A DNA stretch of 19,091 bases from Cytophagales bacterium (GCA_013205605.1 JABMMK010000070.1:1-19091), one strand, 5' to 3'; positions 7,374 through 16,567 are shown, counted from the first letter of the stretch. Notes: generated from the sequence alone by a model not told the origin. Translations and numbers: made by a program.

Positions 7374-8282
7374 TTGAAAAATACAGCCAGTATATCTATT
7401 GATACTCCCGAATTTTGGGGTAAATCGTATGAGTTAATTGATTCAGGAGGATTTGAAAAGTTAGAGCAATTTGGAAGTTTTTGTGTTAGAAGGCCTGAAC
7501 CTCAAGCAGTTTGGCGGAAATCCTTATCAGAAGAAACTTGGGTCTCTAAAACGGATGCTTATTTTAAAAAAGAAAAAGGAAGTTCTGAAAAAGGATTTTG
7601 GGACATACAAAAAAAGACACCTGAAAAATGGTTTATCAATTATAAATCAGATTTATTGAATTTAAATTTTAAAATTTCCTTATCATCCTTTAAACATGTA
7701 GGCATATTCCCTGAGCAGGCATCCAACTGGGAGTTTTTAGCTGAAAACATACCCAAACTTAAAAATGATAAGCCTAAATTTTTAAATCTTTTTGCCTATA
7801 CGGGTGGGGCCAGTTTGGTATGCCGACAAATGGGTGCTGATGTAACTCATGTGGATTCGGTGAAGCCTGTATTATCTTGGGCCAGGGAAAACATGGAAAT
7901 GTCGCATTTAGATTCCATTCGTTGGATGGCAGAAGATGCATTAAAGTTTGTAAAAAGAGAAGCTAGAAGAGGGAACTTTTACCAAGGAATTCTTTTGGAT
8001 CCACCGGCTTATGGAAGAGGTCCAGAAGGTGAAAAATGGGTTTTGGAAGAACAAATAGATGATATGTTGAAGTCCGTGAAAGAAATTTTAGACCCTAAAG
8101 AACATATTTTATTGACTAATGTTTACTCCTTAGGTTTTTCAACGTTGGTAGTAGAAAACCTAATGAATGGCCTATTTGATGTACCTCAAAATGCAGAATT
8201 TGGTGAAATCTATTTGAACGATACCTTCAATAAAAAACTTCCATTAGGAGTGTTTCATCGTTACTTATACCAAGAAGATTAG
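7374..8282 (+). CDS. Class I SAM-dependent methyltransferase, RlmI-like (putative 23S rRNA methyltransferase)
   Basis: This 302-aa protein carries a Rossmann methyltransferase domain: FLNLFAYTGGASLV at 136-149 (SAM-binding motif I), HVDSV at 159-163 (acidic residue for the SAM ribose) and LDPPAYGRGPEGE at 208-220 (motif IV with the catalytic DPPAYGRG loop). The layout resembles COG1092/RlmI-RlmK enzymes, which methylate 23S rRNA, but the N-terminal PUA domain of E. coli RlmI is replaced by a shorter segment with DSGGFEKLEQFG (23-34). The target base is therefore uncertain. The only start that keeps this N-terminus is TTG at 7374, 1 nt after the previous stop; no in-frame ATG occurs before residue 153. 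Its TAG overlaps the folD stop on the other strand. Confidence 0.87.
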   Translation: MKNTASISIDTPEFWGKSYELIDSGGFEKLEQFGSFCVRRPEPQAVWRKSLSEETWVSKTDAYFKKEKGSSEKGFWDIQKKTPEKWFINYKSDLLNLNFKISLSSFKHVGIFPEQASNWEFLAENIPKLKNDKPKFLNLFAYTGGASLVCRQMGADVTHVDSVKPVLSWARENMEMSHLDSIRWMAEDALKFVKREARRGNFYQGILLDPPAYGRGPEGEKWVLEEQIDDMLKSVKEILDPKEHILLTNVYSLGFSTLVVENLMNGLFDVPQNAEFGEIYLNDTFNKKLPLGVFHRYLYQED

Positions 8283-9163
8283 GAATAAATAACTCCTTTG
8301 GCTGCCAATAAGGTATTTTTCATTAATGAAACAATGGTCATTGGACCTACTCCTTTAGGAACTGGTGTTATATACGAACACTTCTCAAATACATCATCAA
8401 AATCTACATCCCCTTTAAGCGCAAATCCTGATTTTTTCGATTCATCCACAACGCGTGTTAAACCCACGTCGATGATCACAGCGCCCTTTTTAACATAAGA
8501 TGCATTAAGAAATTCTGGCTTACCTAAAGCGGCAATAAGTATATCGGCTTGTTGGCAAATCTCAACTAAATTTTTGGTTTTCGAATGAGTTAATGTAACT
8601 GTACAATTGCCGATAGGATGATTTCTTTGCATTAGAATAGACATAGGTAGACCGACAATTTGACTTCTACCTACCACGACACAATGCTTTCCAGCAGTTT
8701 CAATATTGTAATAAGCCAGTAAGTCCAAAACACCTTGAGGAGTAGCCGAAATATAAGCTGGTAATCCTTTAGCCATTCGACCAATATTAATCGGGTGAAA
8801 ACCATCTACATCCTTACGGGGATCAATTGTTTCCATAATACGGTCTGGATTAATATGGTCTGGTAAGGGTAATTGCACAATTAACCCGTCCATTTCAGAA
8901 TTATTGTTGATTTTTTCAACTTGATCAAGTAATTCATTTTCTGAAATAGTAGGAGGGAAGCGAAGTAAAGTAGAAACAAATCCTAATTCTTCGCAAGACT
9001 TAACTTTATTGGCCACATACGTTTCAGAAGCCCCATTATTTCCAACTAAAATCGCTACTAAATGTGGAGGTCTTTTACCCGCTTGAATCAGTTCAGAAAC
9101 TTCTAAGGCAATCGCCGATTTCATTGTCTCGGCTACAAATTTTCCGTCTATAATTTGACCCAT
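8279..9163 (-). CDS. folD: Bifunctional methylenetetrahydrofolate dehydrogenase/methenyltetrahydrofolate cyclohydrolase
   Basis: FolD interconverts 5,10-methylene-, 5,10-methenyl- and 10-formyl-tetrahydrofolate in the cytosol, feeding purine and formyl-methionine synthesis. The protein has the usual length (294 aa). It shows SETYVANKVKSCEELG at 46-61 with Tyr49 and the catalytic Lys53, DGLIVQLPLP at 92-101 with Gln97, DVDGFHPIN at 118-126 with the folate-contacting Asp120, and the dinucleotide loop VVVGRSQIVGLP at 162-173. Near the C-terminus the normally PVPGGVGPMT signature reads PVPKGVGPMT, a Gly-to-Lys change. The gene starts 9 nt after topA and is very likely co-transcribed with it. Its TAA shares bases with the stop of the convergent methyltransferase gene. 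Confidence 0.97.
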   Translation of the reverse strand: MGQIIDGKFVAETMKSAIALEVSELIQAGKRPPHLVAILVGNNGASETYVANKVKSCEELGFVSTLLRFPPTISENELLDQVEKINNNSEMDGLIVQLPLPDHINPDRIMETIDPRKDVDGFHPINIGRMAKGLPAYISATPQGVLDLLAYYNIETAGKHCVVVGRSQIVGLPMSILMQRNHPIGNCTVTLTHSKTKNLVEICQQADILIAALGKPEFLNASYVKKGAVIIDVGLTRVVDESKKSGFALKGDVDFDDVFEKCSYITPVPKGVGPMTIVSLMKNTLLAAKGVIYS

Positions 9164-9172
9164 AATTTTAAT

Positions 9173-11662
9173 CTATTTTTTTCGCTTTTTCGTTGCTGCA
9201 GGGGCAGCATCACCTAAGGCTAAACATTCTTCTAAAGTTAAATCCTCTGGTTTTTGGCCTTTCGGTATTTTCACATTTCGCTTTCCAATCTGAATATAAG
9301 GACCATACATTCCATTGACAATTTTAACAATGTCATTATCAGGAAATTCTTTTATAAATTTATTGGCTTCTAAAGTTCTTTTAGCTAAAATTAATTCGAT
9401 GGCGCGCTCTTGGGTGATACTCGTTAAATTATCTGTTTTGCCTAACGAATAATATTTACCGTTGTGTTTAACATAGGGACCAAAACGGCCTTTACCGGTT
9501 TCAATCAAATTTTCTTCAAAAAAGCCTAATCCAGCAGATTCAGCAGCTAATGCAGCACTTTTAATGACCATTAATGCGGTTTCTAAATCAATGGTGAATG
9601 GATCAAAATCAACAGGTATACTTGTAAATTTACCATCGATTTTAATATAAGGACCTAATTTACCCGCACCTATGATGACTGCTTGGTCTTCAAAAATTCC
9701 TATTTCTCTTGGTAATTTAGGTCGAGCTAAAAGTAAAATTGCTTCATCAAAAGTTAATGTAGCTATGTTATGATGGTTGCTTAAATTAGCGAAAGTGGGC
9801 TTGTCTTCATCTCCAGATTCTCCCAATTGTACAAATGGACCAAATCTTCCTAGGCGAACTGAAATTTTCTTACCTGTTTCTGGGTCTAAACCTAATTCTC
9901 TTCCACCGCCTATGGAAGTTCTTGTTATGGACTTACTATCTTCAATGGTTTGATGAAAACTTGAATAAAAACTTTTCATTAAAACGGTCCATTCTAACTT
10001 ACCCTTAGCAATATTGTCGAATTGATCCTCCATTTCTGCTGTAAAGGTATAATCTACTACATTTTCAAAGTTATCCACCAAAAACTCAGTTACTAAAGTG
10101 CCAATATGTGTAGGAAATAATTTTGCTTTTTCAGTTCCCACAATTTCAGAATTTAAAGAACCTGATATTTCATCATCTTTTAAAATCCAAGTTTGAAATT
10201 TCCTTTCTTTACCATCTCGATCTTCCTTAACTACGTATGCACGTTTTATAATGGTAGAAATGGTTGGCGCATAAGTGGAAGGTCTACCTATTCCTCTTTC
10301 CTCTAAAGCTTTCACTAAACTGGCCTCTGTATAACGAGCCGAAGGCCTAGTGAATCTCTCTGATGCTTTTAGTTCATGTATATTTAATATTTGGCCTATA
10401 TTTAAAGGAGGTAACATATCTTTATTTTCATCCTCCTCTTCTTCATCTTTTCCTTCTAAATAAGCCTTTAAAAATCCTTCAAATGCAATGACTTCTCCTT
10501 GTGCAACTAAAATTTCGGGTGTCGTCGAAATATCTATTTGAGCAGTCGTTCTTTCAATTTTCGCATCAGCCATTTGGGATGCAATGGCTCTTTTCCAAAT
10601 CAATTCATACAGTCGTTTTTCTCTCGCATCACCTGAAATGGTACTCAATTCAAAATCCGTAGGACGTATGGCCTCATGGGCTTCTTGCGCATTTTCTGAT
10701 TTGGTTTTAAACTGACGTTCAAGATGAAACTTAGCTCCATAAGCAGATTCAATAGCAATTTTAGCCTTATCTCTTGCTTCTTGGGAAAGCATTGTGGAAT
10801 CAGTTCTCATGTAAGAAATACGACCTGACTCATATAATTTCTGCGCGATTGACATCGTAGTTGCCACCGCATATCCTAATTTTCTTGAAGCTTCTTGTTG
10901 TAAGGTAGATGTGGTAAAAGGAGCTGCTGGAGTTTTTGTTGCTGGTTTAGTCTCTAAATTTTTAATGGAGAATAAAGCTCCAACGCATTTTTTCAAAAAG
11001 TCTACAGCCTCATTTTCTTTGGCAAATGATTTAGATAATTCAGCTTTTAACACTTTATTTCCAGGCAAATCAAATAGAGCGACAGCTTTAAAACTAGAAA
11101 TAGCTTTATGGTTAACTATTTCCTTTTCTCGCTCTACAATTAATCGAACTGCCACGGATTGAACACGACCAGCTGATAACCCTCTTTGCACCTTAGACCA
11201 TAAAACAGGGGATAATTCAAAGCCTATTAGGCGATCCATTATTCTACGCGCTTGTTGGGCATTTACTAAATCCATGTCGATTTCTCGAGGATTTAGAATA
11301 GCTTTTTTTATGGCACTTTCGGTTATTTCTCTGAAAACAATGCGTTTGGTTGTATTTTTTAAACCTAAAGCTTCTTTTAAATGCCATGAAATGGATTCTC
11401 CTTCGCGGTCGTCGTCAGTCGCTAACCAAACTTCTTCTGATGATTTTACCAAGCTTTTCAGTTCAGATATTACTTTAGTCTTATCAGGGGAAATTACATA
11501 GGTAGGAGTAAAATCATTGTCTATGTCAATAACCTTGTCACCTTTCGTGGGCAAATCTCTAACGTGACCAAATGACGATTTTACTACAAAATCTTTACCT
11601 AAATAACCTTCAATTGTTTTAGCTTTTGCCGGGGACTCTACGATGACTAAATTTTTTGCCAT
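9173..11662 (-). CDS. topA: DNA topoisomerase I (type IA)
   Basis: This enzyme relaxes negative supercoils by passing one strand through a tyrosine-linked break. In its 829 aa, the Toprim domain spans about 1-115 with Glu9 (VESPAKAKTIEGYL) and the metal-binding DDDREGE at 83-89. QQARRIMDRLIGFELSP lies at 136-152 and GLSAGRVQS at 161-169. The catalytic Tyr284 sits in GRISYMRTDS (280-289), and HEAIRPTD is at 329-336. An acidic insert (GKDEEEEDENKD) is near 404-415. The C-terminus lacks the Cys4 zinc ribbons of E. coli TopA. Instead it has four GxxGPY-type repeats (605-614, 667-675, 725-740, 784-794) and a basic KKRKK tail. The start ATG is supported by a good promoter about 30-60 nt upstream. 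Confidence 0.98.
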   Translation of the reverse strand: MAKNLVIVESPAKAKTIEGYLGKDFVVKSSFGHVRDLPTKGDKVIDIDNDFTPTYVISPDKTKVISELKSLVKSSEEVWLATDDDREGESISWHLKEALGLKNTTKRIVFREITESAIKKAILNPREIDMDLVNAQQARRIMDRLIGFELSPVLWSKVQRGLSAGRVQSVAVRLIVEREKEIVNHKAISSFKAVALFDLPGNKVLKAELSKSFAKENEAVDFLKKCVGALFSIKNLETKPATKTPAAPFTTSTLQQEASRKLGYAVATTMSIAQKLYESGRISYMRTDSTMLSQEARDKAKIAIESAYGAKFHLERQFKTKSENAQEAHEAIRPTDFELSTISGDAREKRLYELIWKRAIASQMADAKIERTTAQIDISTTPEILVAQGEVIAFEGFLKAYLEGKDEEEEDENKDMLPPLNIGQILNIHELKASERFTRPSARYTEASLVKALEERGIGRPSTYAPTISTIIKRAYVVKEDRDGKERKFQTWILKDDEISGSLNSEIVGTEKAKLFPTHIGTLVTEFLVDNFENVVDYTFTAEMEDQFDNIAKGKLEWTVLMKSFYSSFHQTIEDSKSITRTSIGGGRELGLDPETGKKISVRLGRFGPFVQLGESGDEDKPTFANLSNHHNIATLTFDEAILLLARPKLPREIGIFEDQAVIIGAGKLGPYIKIDGKFTSIPVDFDPFTIDLETALMVIKSAALAAESAGLGFFEENLIETGKGRFGPYVKHNGKYYSLGKTDNLTSITQERAIELILAKRTLEANKFIKEFPDNDIVKIVNGMYGPYIQIGKRNVKIPKGQKPEDLTLEECLALGDAAPAATKKRKK

Positions 11663-11697
11663 TTCAAATTTTGAAAATATGTAATTTTTAAAGACCG

Positions 11698-11730
11698 CAA
11701 ATATAAGTGCTTAAAATGTATTTATTCAAA
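11698..11730 (-). promoter_or_regulatory. Bacteroidota-type promoter of topA-folD
   Basis: On the minus strand TTTG (11730-11727), a 21-nt spacer and TATATTTG (11705-11698) match the Bacteroidota housekeeping-sigma consensus TTTG-N19-21-TAnnTTTG exactly. Transcription would begin about 7 nt after the -7 box, leaving a leader of roughly 30 nt before the topA ATG. This is the clearest promoter in the window. Confidence 0.8.
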
Positions 11731-11764
11731 TTGATTTTTTAACCTAATAAAAATAATAAAAAAA

Positions 11765-14068
11765 TCATTCAGGAATATTTCCAATTCTAATTCTTGAATT
11801 TATATTTATTCGCAAACCTACATAATTAAATTGGCCATTATTAAAATTAGCTATTGCCTCTAAACGCAATACTTTCATAACTCCATCTAAACCATAACCA
11901 ATTTCATTATAAAACAGATTTTGATTGTTGATGTAATAAGCATTGGCAATCAATAATTCTTTTACATAGGCTTTCTTAAACCCTAATAATGGTTTTAGCC
12001 ATAAATTTGAAAATTGAAATTGGGACAGTGCTTCTACATAATTTCCTGAAGTACTATATGCGTAATGATTTACATTTAAACGTTGGGTTGCCCCGCTCGC
12101 TAAATTTTGATAATAACCAACTAATCGATGAGAGGCTAACATTTCCCCCGTTTGAACTAAGCTAATCCCTCCATTAAAATGTTTGTAGTCCTGAAAATAA
12201 ACCGGTTTGTCGCCAATGAATGTGCCGGCATTTAAAATAAAACCTGTTTTGATCCAAGGACTTAAACTTAAATTTTGAATGTAAGAAAGCTCTAATAACT
12301 GAAAGTTAATATTGGATTTAAATACGTTGGGCCAACCAGCACGGTATTTAAAAATGACTAATGGCGATGAACCCCAGTCGCTCACGCGTAAACTATTGAC
12401 ATGGGAATAGGACAAAAATGGCCTAAATCCCAATTGAACTTGGGAAATAAATGAATGGTGAGAATCAAAGCCTTCCTTTGTGTTTTCTGTATTAGTAGGA
12501 TTATTGCTACTAAAGGTTCGATTCATGTAATTAACCCAATAATAATCGGTCGTATTATCCATTTGACTTTGCCTTGAAGATTCGAACAAAGCTTTCATAT
12601 AAAATCGAGATGAAAAACGATTAATCAATGACAGAGCCCAAAATTCTTTTCGATAAATCTTCATTTGATTATTTTTAAAAAATAATGTGGCCAAAGAATT
12701 CATTTCAGATGAAATGGTATTATCTGGGTTAAATTGGGCTATATAGTCAGCATTGGTCAATTGGACATCAAAGTAATCTGTTTTATACCTTAGTTTTAAG
12801 TAACCCGTATTTCGATTTAATCCAAAAGATCGTCTGGCTAGTGCTTCAAACTCTAGGTATTTATAGGGTGCCCATCTACGTCTAAGTGCAATAGCTGAGT
12901 TTACTACAAAGCCTTCTACGGTATTAAAATTTGAATCAAAAACTGGGGATTTATAATATACTTCAAATGGGTAGTAATCATTTTTCCTTTCCCCAAAATA
13001 AAATGATTTACTAAGAATTAATTGGCTTGGATTAAAAGGAGCTTGAAGGAGCGCATCATAAGAAGCTGTTGAGGTTTCTATAGTTGATTCACGTAATTCA
13101 TTAACAAATATGGATTCTTCGGGTACCATATTTGTAAAATTAGTAACAACAGAATCTATATGAATAACATCTGAGGTGGGTCTTGATTTCCACTTTCTAA
13201 CAAGCCCATCATGCAAGTTTTTTAGTAATTGAGAAGCGAAAACTTCATCAAAAGCAATTTCAGATATATTTAATTTCTCTTTTTTATTGACAGACGAGCT
13301 AAATACTTGGGGTGCAAAAGACCAATTCTCAACGGAACCTATCACATTTTGATTTAAATGGTATTCCCCCTTAATACCCAATAATCCTCCTTTTATTAAA
13401 AAATTTGAATCATTGGGGACCCATTTGCCTTCGAAATAGGCATTTTTCAAATCTAAAAAATATAATATATCATCTGAAAGCACTTGACCTTCCCAGCGAA
13501 CAATCCAACCGTCAGAACTAAGAGTCAGTTTCCCTTGAAATAATCGATCTGTTTTAAATTTTGGTTGAATTAAGAACTGTTTACATACTTGATTATCGAC
13601 AAGTGTATCCGATAAAAAAGAGTAGTTATAATAATAAAAACCATCGTAATTCAAGGGAGAAATACATTGAGTGCCTATGAAATCTTGGTAAAAATCTGGC
13701 CAAAAGAAAAGGCTAGGGTTACCACTTTTTTTTCGGTAGGGTTTAAAATAATTAATCTCATGAATCATTTGGCTTAGATTACCCAAATAAACTTTTGATA
13801 TGGTTTCATTCCCGTACCATTGACCTTCTTTAATTCCTTCTATATTTTGCAATCTTTTCTTACCAATCCCAATAAATTTCGAAAATTTTGCTTTTTCAAT
13901 GGAGTGTACTTTGAATATCAGTTTACTTATGTCAGAACTATGCAGCGCGGCAGTATTAATGGCTAATTTAATTAGAGAATCAGATTTTGCTGATTGAGCA
14001 TATAGTTCAACATGTCCCGCAAGAAAAGATATAAATACGAGAAATTTAATGCTCAATTTAATCACCAA
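11765..14068 (-). CDS. DUF5686 family outer-membrane-type protein
   Basis: This is a 767-aa exported protein with a signal peptide (about residues 1-24, ending ELYA before QSAK). It carries the DUF5686 hallmark FIGDKPVYFQDYKHFNGG at 617-634. The C-terminal half alternates polar and hydrophobic residues in many strands and ends with a strand-like stretch (FNYVGLRININSRIRIG), suggesting an outer-membrane beta-barrel. Many relatives start with a carboxypeptidase-like regulatory domain; none is recognisable here. Function is not established. The signal-peptide frame has no nearby ATG, so the start must be a non-ATG codon: TTG at 14066-14068 or GTG at 14063-14065. It is transcribed away from aconitase and ends 102 nt before topA without an obvious terminator. 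Confidence 0.85.
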   Translation of the reverse strand: MVIKLSIKFLVFISFLAGHVELYAQSAKSDSLIKLAINTAALHSSDISKLIFKVHSIEKAKFSKFIGIGKKRLQNIEGIKEGQWYGNETISKVYLGNLSQMIHEINYFKPYRKKSGNPSLFFWPDFYQDFIGTQCISPLNYDGFYYYNYSFLSDTLVDNQVCKQFLIQPKFKTDRLFQGKLTLSSDGWIVRWEGQVLSDDILYFLDLKNAYFEGKWVPNDSNFLIKGGLLGIKGEYHLNQNVIGSVENWSFAPQVFSSSVNKKEKLNISEIAFDEVFASQLLKNLHDGLVRKWKSRPTSDVIHIDSVVTNFTNMVPEESIFVNELRESTIETSTASYDALLQAPFNPSQLILSKSFYFGERKNDYYPFEVYYKSPVFDSNFNTVEGFVVNSAIALRRRWAPYKYLEFEALARRSFGLNRNTGYLKLRYKTDYFDVQLTNADYIAQFNPDNTISSEMNSLATLFFKNNQMKIYRKEFWALSLINRFSSRFYMKALFESSRQSQMDNTTDYYWVNYMNRTFSSNNPTNTENTKEGFDSHHSFISQVQLGFRPFLSYSHVNSLRVSDWGSSPLVIFKYRAGWPNVFKSNINFQLLELSYIQNLSLSPWIKTGFILNAGTFIGDKPVYFQDYKHFNGGISLVQTGEMLASHRLVGYYQNLASGATQRLNVNHYAYSTSGNYVEALSQFQFSNLWLKPLLGFKKAYVKELLIANAYYINNQNLFYNEIGYGLDGVMKVLRLEAIANFNNGQFNYVGLRININSRIRIGNIPE

Positions 14069-14235
14069 GAGAAAAATTAATTACAAAAAAGTACAGAAAA
14101 AAAATAGAATTATAATATCCAATTTTTTATTCCTTTTAAAAATACAATCACAAAGTAAATCATATTTCTAATTAGTGGCAAAATTGAAGCTAATCTATTA
14201 ATTTTGCAGACAATTCTATAAACCAAAATAATCTT
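14069..14235. promoter_or_regulatory. Divergent intergenic region with the aconitase -7 box
   Basis: This 167-bp A+T-rich gap lies between the DUF5686 gene and aconitase. On the plus strand TAATTTTG at 14199-14206 matches the -7 consensus TAnnTTTG and would give aconitase a leader of about 20-25 nt. A convincing TTTG at the -33 position is missing; the best placed tetramer is AGTG. I found no comparable box for the DUF5686 gene, and no repeat or RNA gene in the gap. Confidence 0.5.
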
Positions 14236-16500
14236 ATGGCCTTTGATATTGAAATGATTAAAGCTGTTTACAGCAAAATGCCAGCTCGAATAGCAGCAGC
14301 ACGTACTCTAACAGGAAAAGCACTGACATTAACTGAAAAAATTCTTTATAGTCATTTATGGGAAGGTGCTCCTACAAATACATTTACCAGAGGAAATTCG
14401 TATGTAGATTTTGCTCCGGACCGAGTGGCCATGCAAGATGCGACGGCTCAAATGGCATTATTGCAATTTATGCAAGCAGGAAGACCGCAAGTTGCCGTAC
14501 CTTCAACAGTACACTGTGATCACTTGATCGAAGCAAAAGTAGCGTCAACGACCGACTTAAAAGTAGCGGTTGATAAAAATAAAGAAGTGTATGATTTTCT
14601 TTCATCCGTTTCAGATAAATATGGGATTGGATTTTGGAAACCAGGAGCGGGCATTATCCACCAAGTTGTCTTGGAAAATTATGCTTTCCCTGGAGGAATG
14701 ATGATCGGTACTGATTCTCATACTGTCAATGCGGGTGGTTTAGGAATGATTGCCATTGGCGTTGGTGGTGCGGATGCCTGTGATGTTATGGCTGGCTTGG
14801 CTTGGGAACTTAAATTTCCAAAGCTTATTGGCGTAAAATTAACAGGTAAATTAAGTGGCTGGACTTCAGCTAAAGACGTTATTTTAAAAGTGGCGGGGAT
14901 ATTAACCGTAAAAGGTGGTACAGGTTGTGTGGTAGAATATTTTGGTGATGGGGCCACTTCTATGTCGTGCACAGGAAAAGGAACTATTTGTAATATGGGT
15001 GCTGAGATTGGCGCCACAACATCTACATTTGGATATGACGATTCTATGGCCCGTTATTTAGAGTCAACAGATCGTGCCGATGTAGCAGCTTTAGCAAACC
15101 AGGTTAGAGAACACTTAACAGGTGATCCAGAAGTATATGCAAATCCTGAAAAATATTTTGACCAAGTCATTGAAATCGATTTAAATACATTAGAGCCTTA
15201 TTTAAATGGACCATTTACGCCAGATTTAGCTACGCCAATTTCGAAAATGAAAGAAATGGCTGAAAAAAATGGTTGGCCTACTAAGGTTGAAGTAGGTTTA
15301 ATCGGATCTTGTACCAACTCTTCCTATGAAGATATAGCAAGAGCTGCCTCATTAGCGAAACAAGTTTCAGCTAAAGGATTGAAAACAAAAGCACAATTTA
15401 CGATTACACCGGGATCTGAGTTAGTACGTTATACGATCGAAAGAGACGGTTTTATAGACACATTTAATTCCATTGGCGCTACGGTATTTTCAAATGCTTG
15501 TGGGCCTTGTATTGGCCAATGGGCTAGACCAGGTGCGGAAAAAGCAGAAAAGAATACCATCGTTCACTCATTTAACCGAAACTTTGCGAAGCGTGCAGAT
15601 GGTAATCCAAATACCTTTGCTTTTGTTGCATCTCCAGAAATTGTCACAGCGCTAGCTATCGCTGGGGATTTAACATTTAATCCTTTAACAGATCATTTAA
15701 TTAATGAAAAAGGAGAAAAAGTGTATTTAGAGGCACCAACAGGGGATGAATTACCGAAACAAGGATTTAGCGTAGAAGATGCGGGTTATCAATCACCGGC
15801 TGAAGACGGATCGCAGGTTCAGGTTAAAGTATCGCCAACTTCGGATCGTTTACAATTATTAGAACCATTCGCAGCTTGGGAAGGATCCGATTTATCTGAT
15901 TTGAAATTATTAATCAAAGCGAAAGGGAAATGTACCACAGATCATATTTCTATGGCAGGTCCTTGGTTAAAATACAGAGGTCACTTAGATAATATCTCAA
16001 ATAATATGTTGATCGGTGCCGTCAACTTTTATAATGATAAAACAGATAATATAAAAAGCCAATTGAACAGTCAATACGATACGGTCCCAAATACACAAAG
16101 AGCTTATAAAGCCGCTGGGGTAGGTACCATTGTAGTCGGTGATGCCAATTACGGAGAAGGATCTTCCCGCGAACATGCGGCCATGGAGCCTAGGCATCTT
16201 GGCGTTCGAGCCGTGTTAGTAAAGTCATTTGCGCGTATTCATGAAACAAATTTGAAGAAACAAGGAATGTTAGCTTTAACTTTTTCAAACGATTCTGATT
16301 ATGATAAAATTCAAGAAAATGACTCTATCTCGATTAAAGGATTAACTTCTTTTGCATCAGATAAACCCTTAACTATTGAATTATCACATGCGGATGGTTC
16401 AAAGGATGAGTTTTTAGTCAACCATACCTATAATGATCAACAAATAGAGTGGTTCAAAGCTGGGGGAGCATTAAATATTATTAGATCATCTGTAAAATAA
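14236..16500 (+). CDS. acn: Aconitate hydratase
   Basis: Aconitase isomerises citrate to isocitrate in the TCA cycle using a [4Fe-4S] cluster. The three cluster cysteines are Cys359 (IGSCTNSSYED, 356-366), Cys422 and Cys425 (NACGPCIGQW, 420-429). Other family marks are STVHCDH at 90-96, GTDSHT at 158-163, KGKCTTDHIS at 563-572, and the swivel-domain active-site stretch YGEGSSREHA at 639-648. The 754-aa length and the motif forms match the mitochondrial-type aconitase rather than AcnB or the longer IRP-like AcnA. The ATG lies about 20-25 nt after the predicted transcription start. It is a single-gene unit, with prs following after 67 nt under its own promoter. Confidence 0.97.
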   Translation: MAFDIEMIKAVYSKMPARIAAARTLTGKALTLTEKILYSHLWEGAPTNTFTRGNSYVDFAPDRVAMQDATAQMALLQFMQAGRPQVAVPSTVHCDHLIEAKVASTTDLKVAVDKNKEVYDFLSSVSDKYGIGFWKPGAGIIHQVVLENYAFPGGMMIGTDSHTVNAGGLGMIAIGVGGADACDVMAGLAWELKFPKLIGVKLTGKLSGWTSAKDVILKVAGILTVKGGTGCVVEYFGDGATSMSCTGKGTICNMGAEIGATTSTFGYDDSMARYLESTDRADVAALANQVREHLTGDPEVYANPEKYFDQVIEIDLNTLEPYLNGPFTPDLATPISKMKEMAEKNGWPTKVEVGLIGSCTNSSYEDIARAASLAKQVSAKGLKTKAQFTITPGSELVRYTIERDGFIDTFNSIGATVFSNACGPCIGQWARPGAEKAEKNTIVHSFNRNFAKRADGNPNTFAFVASPEIVTALAIAGDLTFNPLTDHLINEKGEKVYLEAPTGDELPKQGFSVEDAGYQSPAEDGSQVQVKVSPTSDRLQLLEPFAAWEGSDLSDLKLLIKAKGKCTTDHISMAGPWLKYRGHLDNISNNMLIGAVNFYNDKTDNIKSQLNSQYDTVPNTQRAYKAAGVGTIVVGDANYGEGSSREHAAMEPRHLGVRAVLVKSFARIHETNLKKQGMLALTFSNDSDYDKIQENDSISIKGLTSFASDKPLTIELSHADGSKDEFLVNHTYNDQQIEWFKAGGALNIIRSSVK

Positions 16501-16501
16501 A

Positions 16502-16533
16502 CTTGTTTTTGGCGGCACAATTGTATAATTTTG
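16502..16533 (+). promoter_or_regulatory. Promoter of prs (and probably rplY)
   Basis: CTTG (16502-16505), a 20-nt spacer and TAATTTTG (16526-16533) fit the Bacteroidota pattern TTTG-N19-21-TAnnTTTG with one mismatch in the -33 box. The implied start near 16540 leaves a leader of about 28 nt before the prs ATG. The -33 tetramer begins 2 nt after the aconitase stop codon. Confidence 0.65.
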
Positions 16534-16567
16534 CGCCTCGATTTAACTAATTTAGTTCGTATATAAT

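Noticed and set aside
5347..8282. EVE protein plus methyltransferase as a modification-based defence system
   Set aside because: The methyltransferase has RlmI-like rRNA enzyme motifs, and there is no nuclease, helicase or toxin gene nearby.
14718..15017. 99-aa open frame antisense to aconitase
   Set aside because: It is a Pro-rich shadow of conserved aconitase codons with no recognisable domain or promoter.
16501..16567. Terminator or riboswitch between aconitase and prs
   Set aside because: Only a short GGCG/CGCC match with an A+T-rich interior and no T-run; the segment is better explained as the prs promoter.
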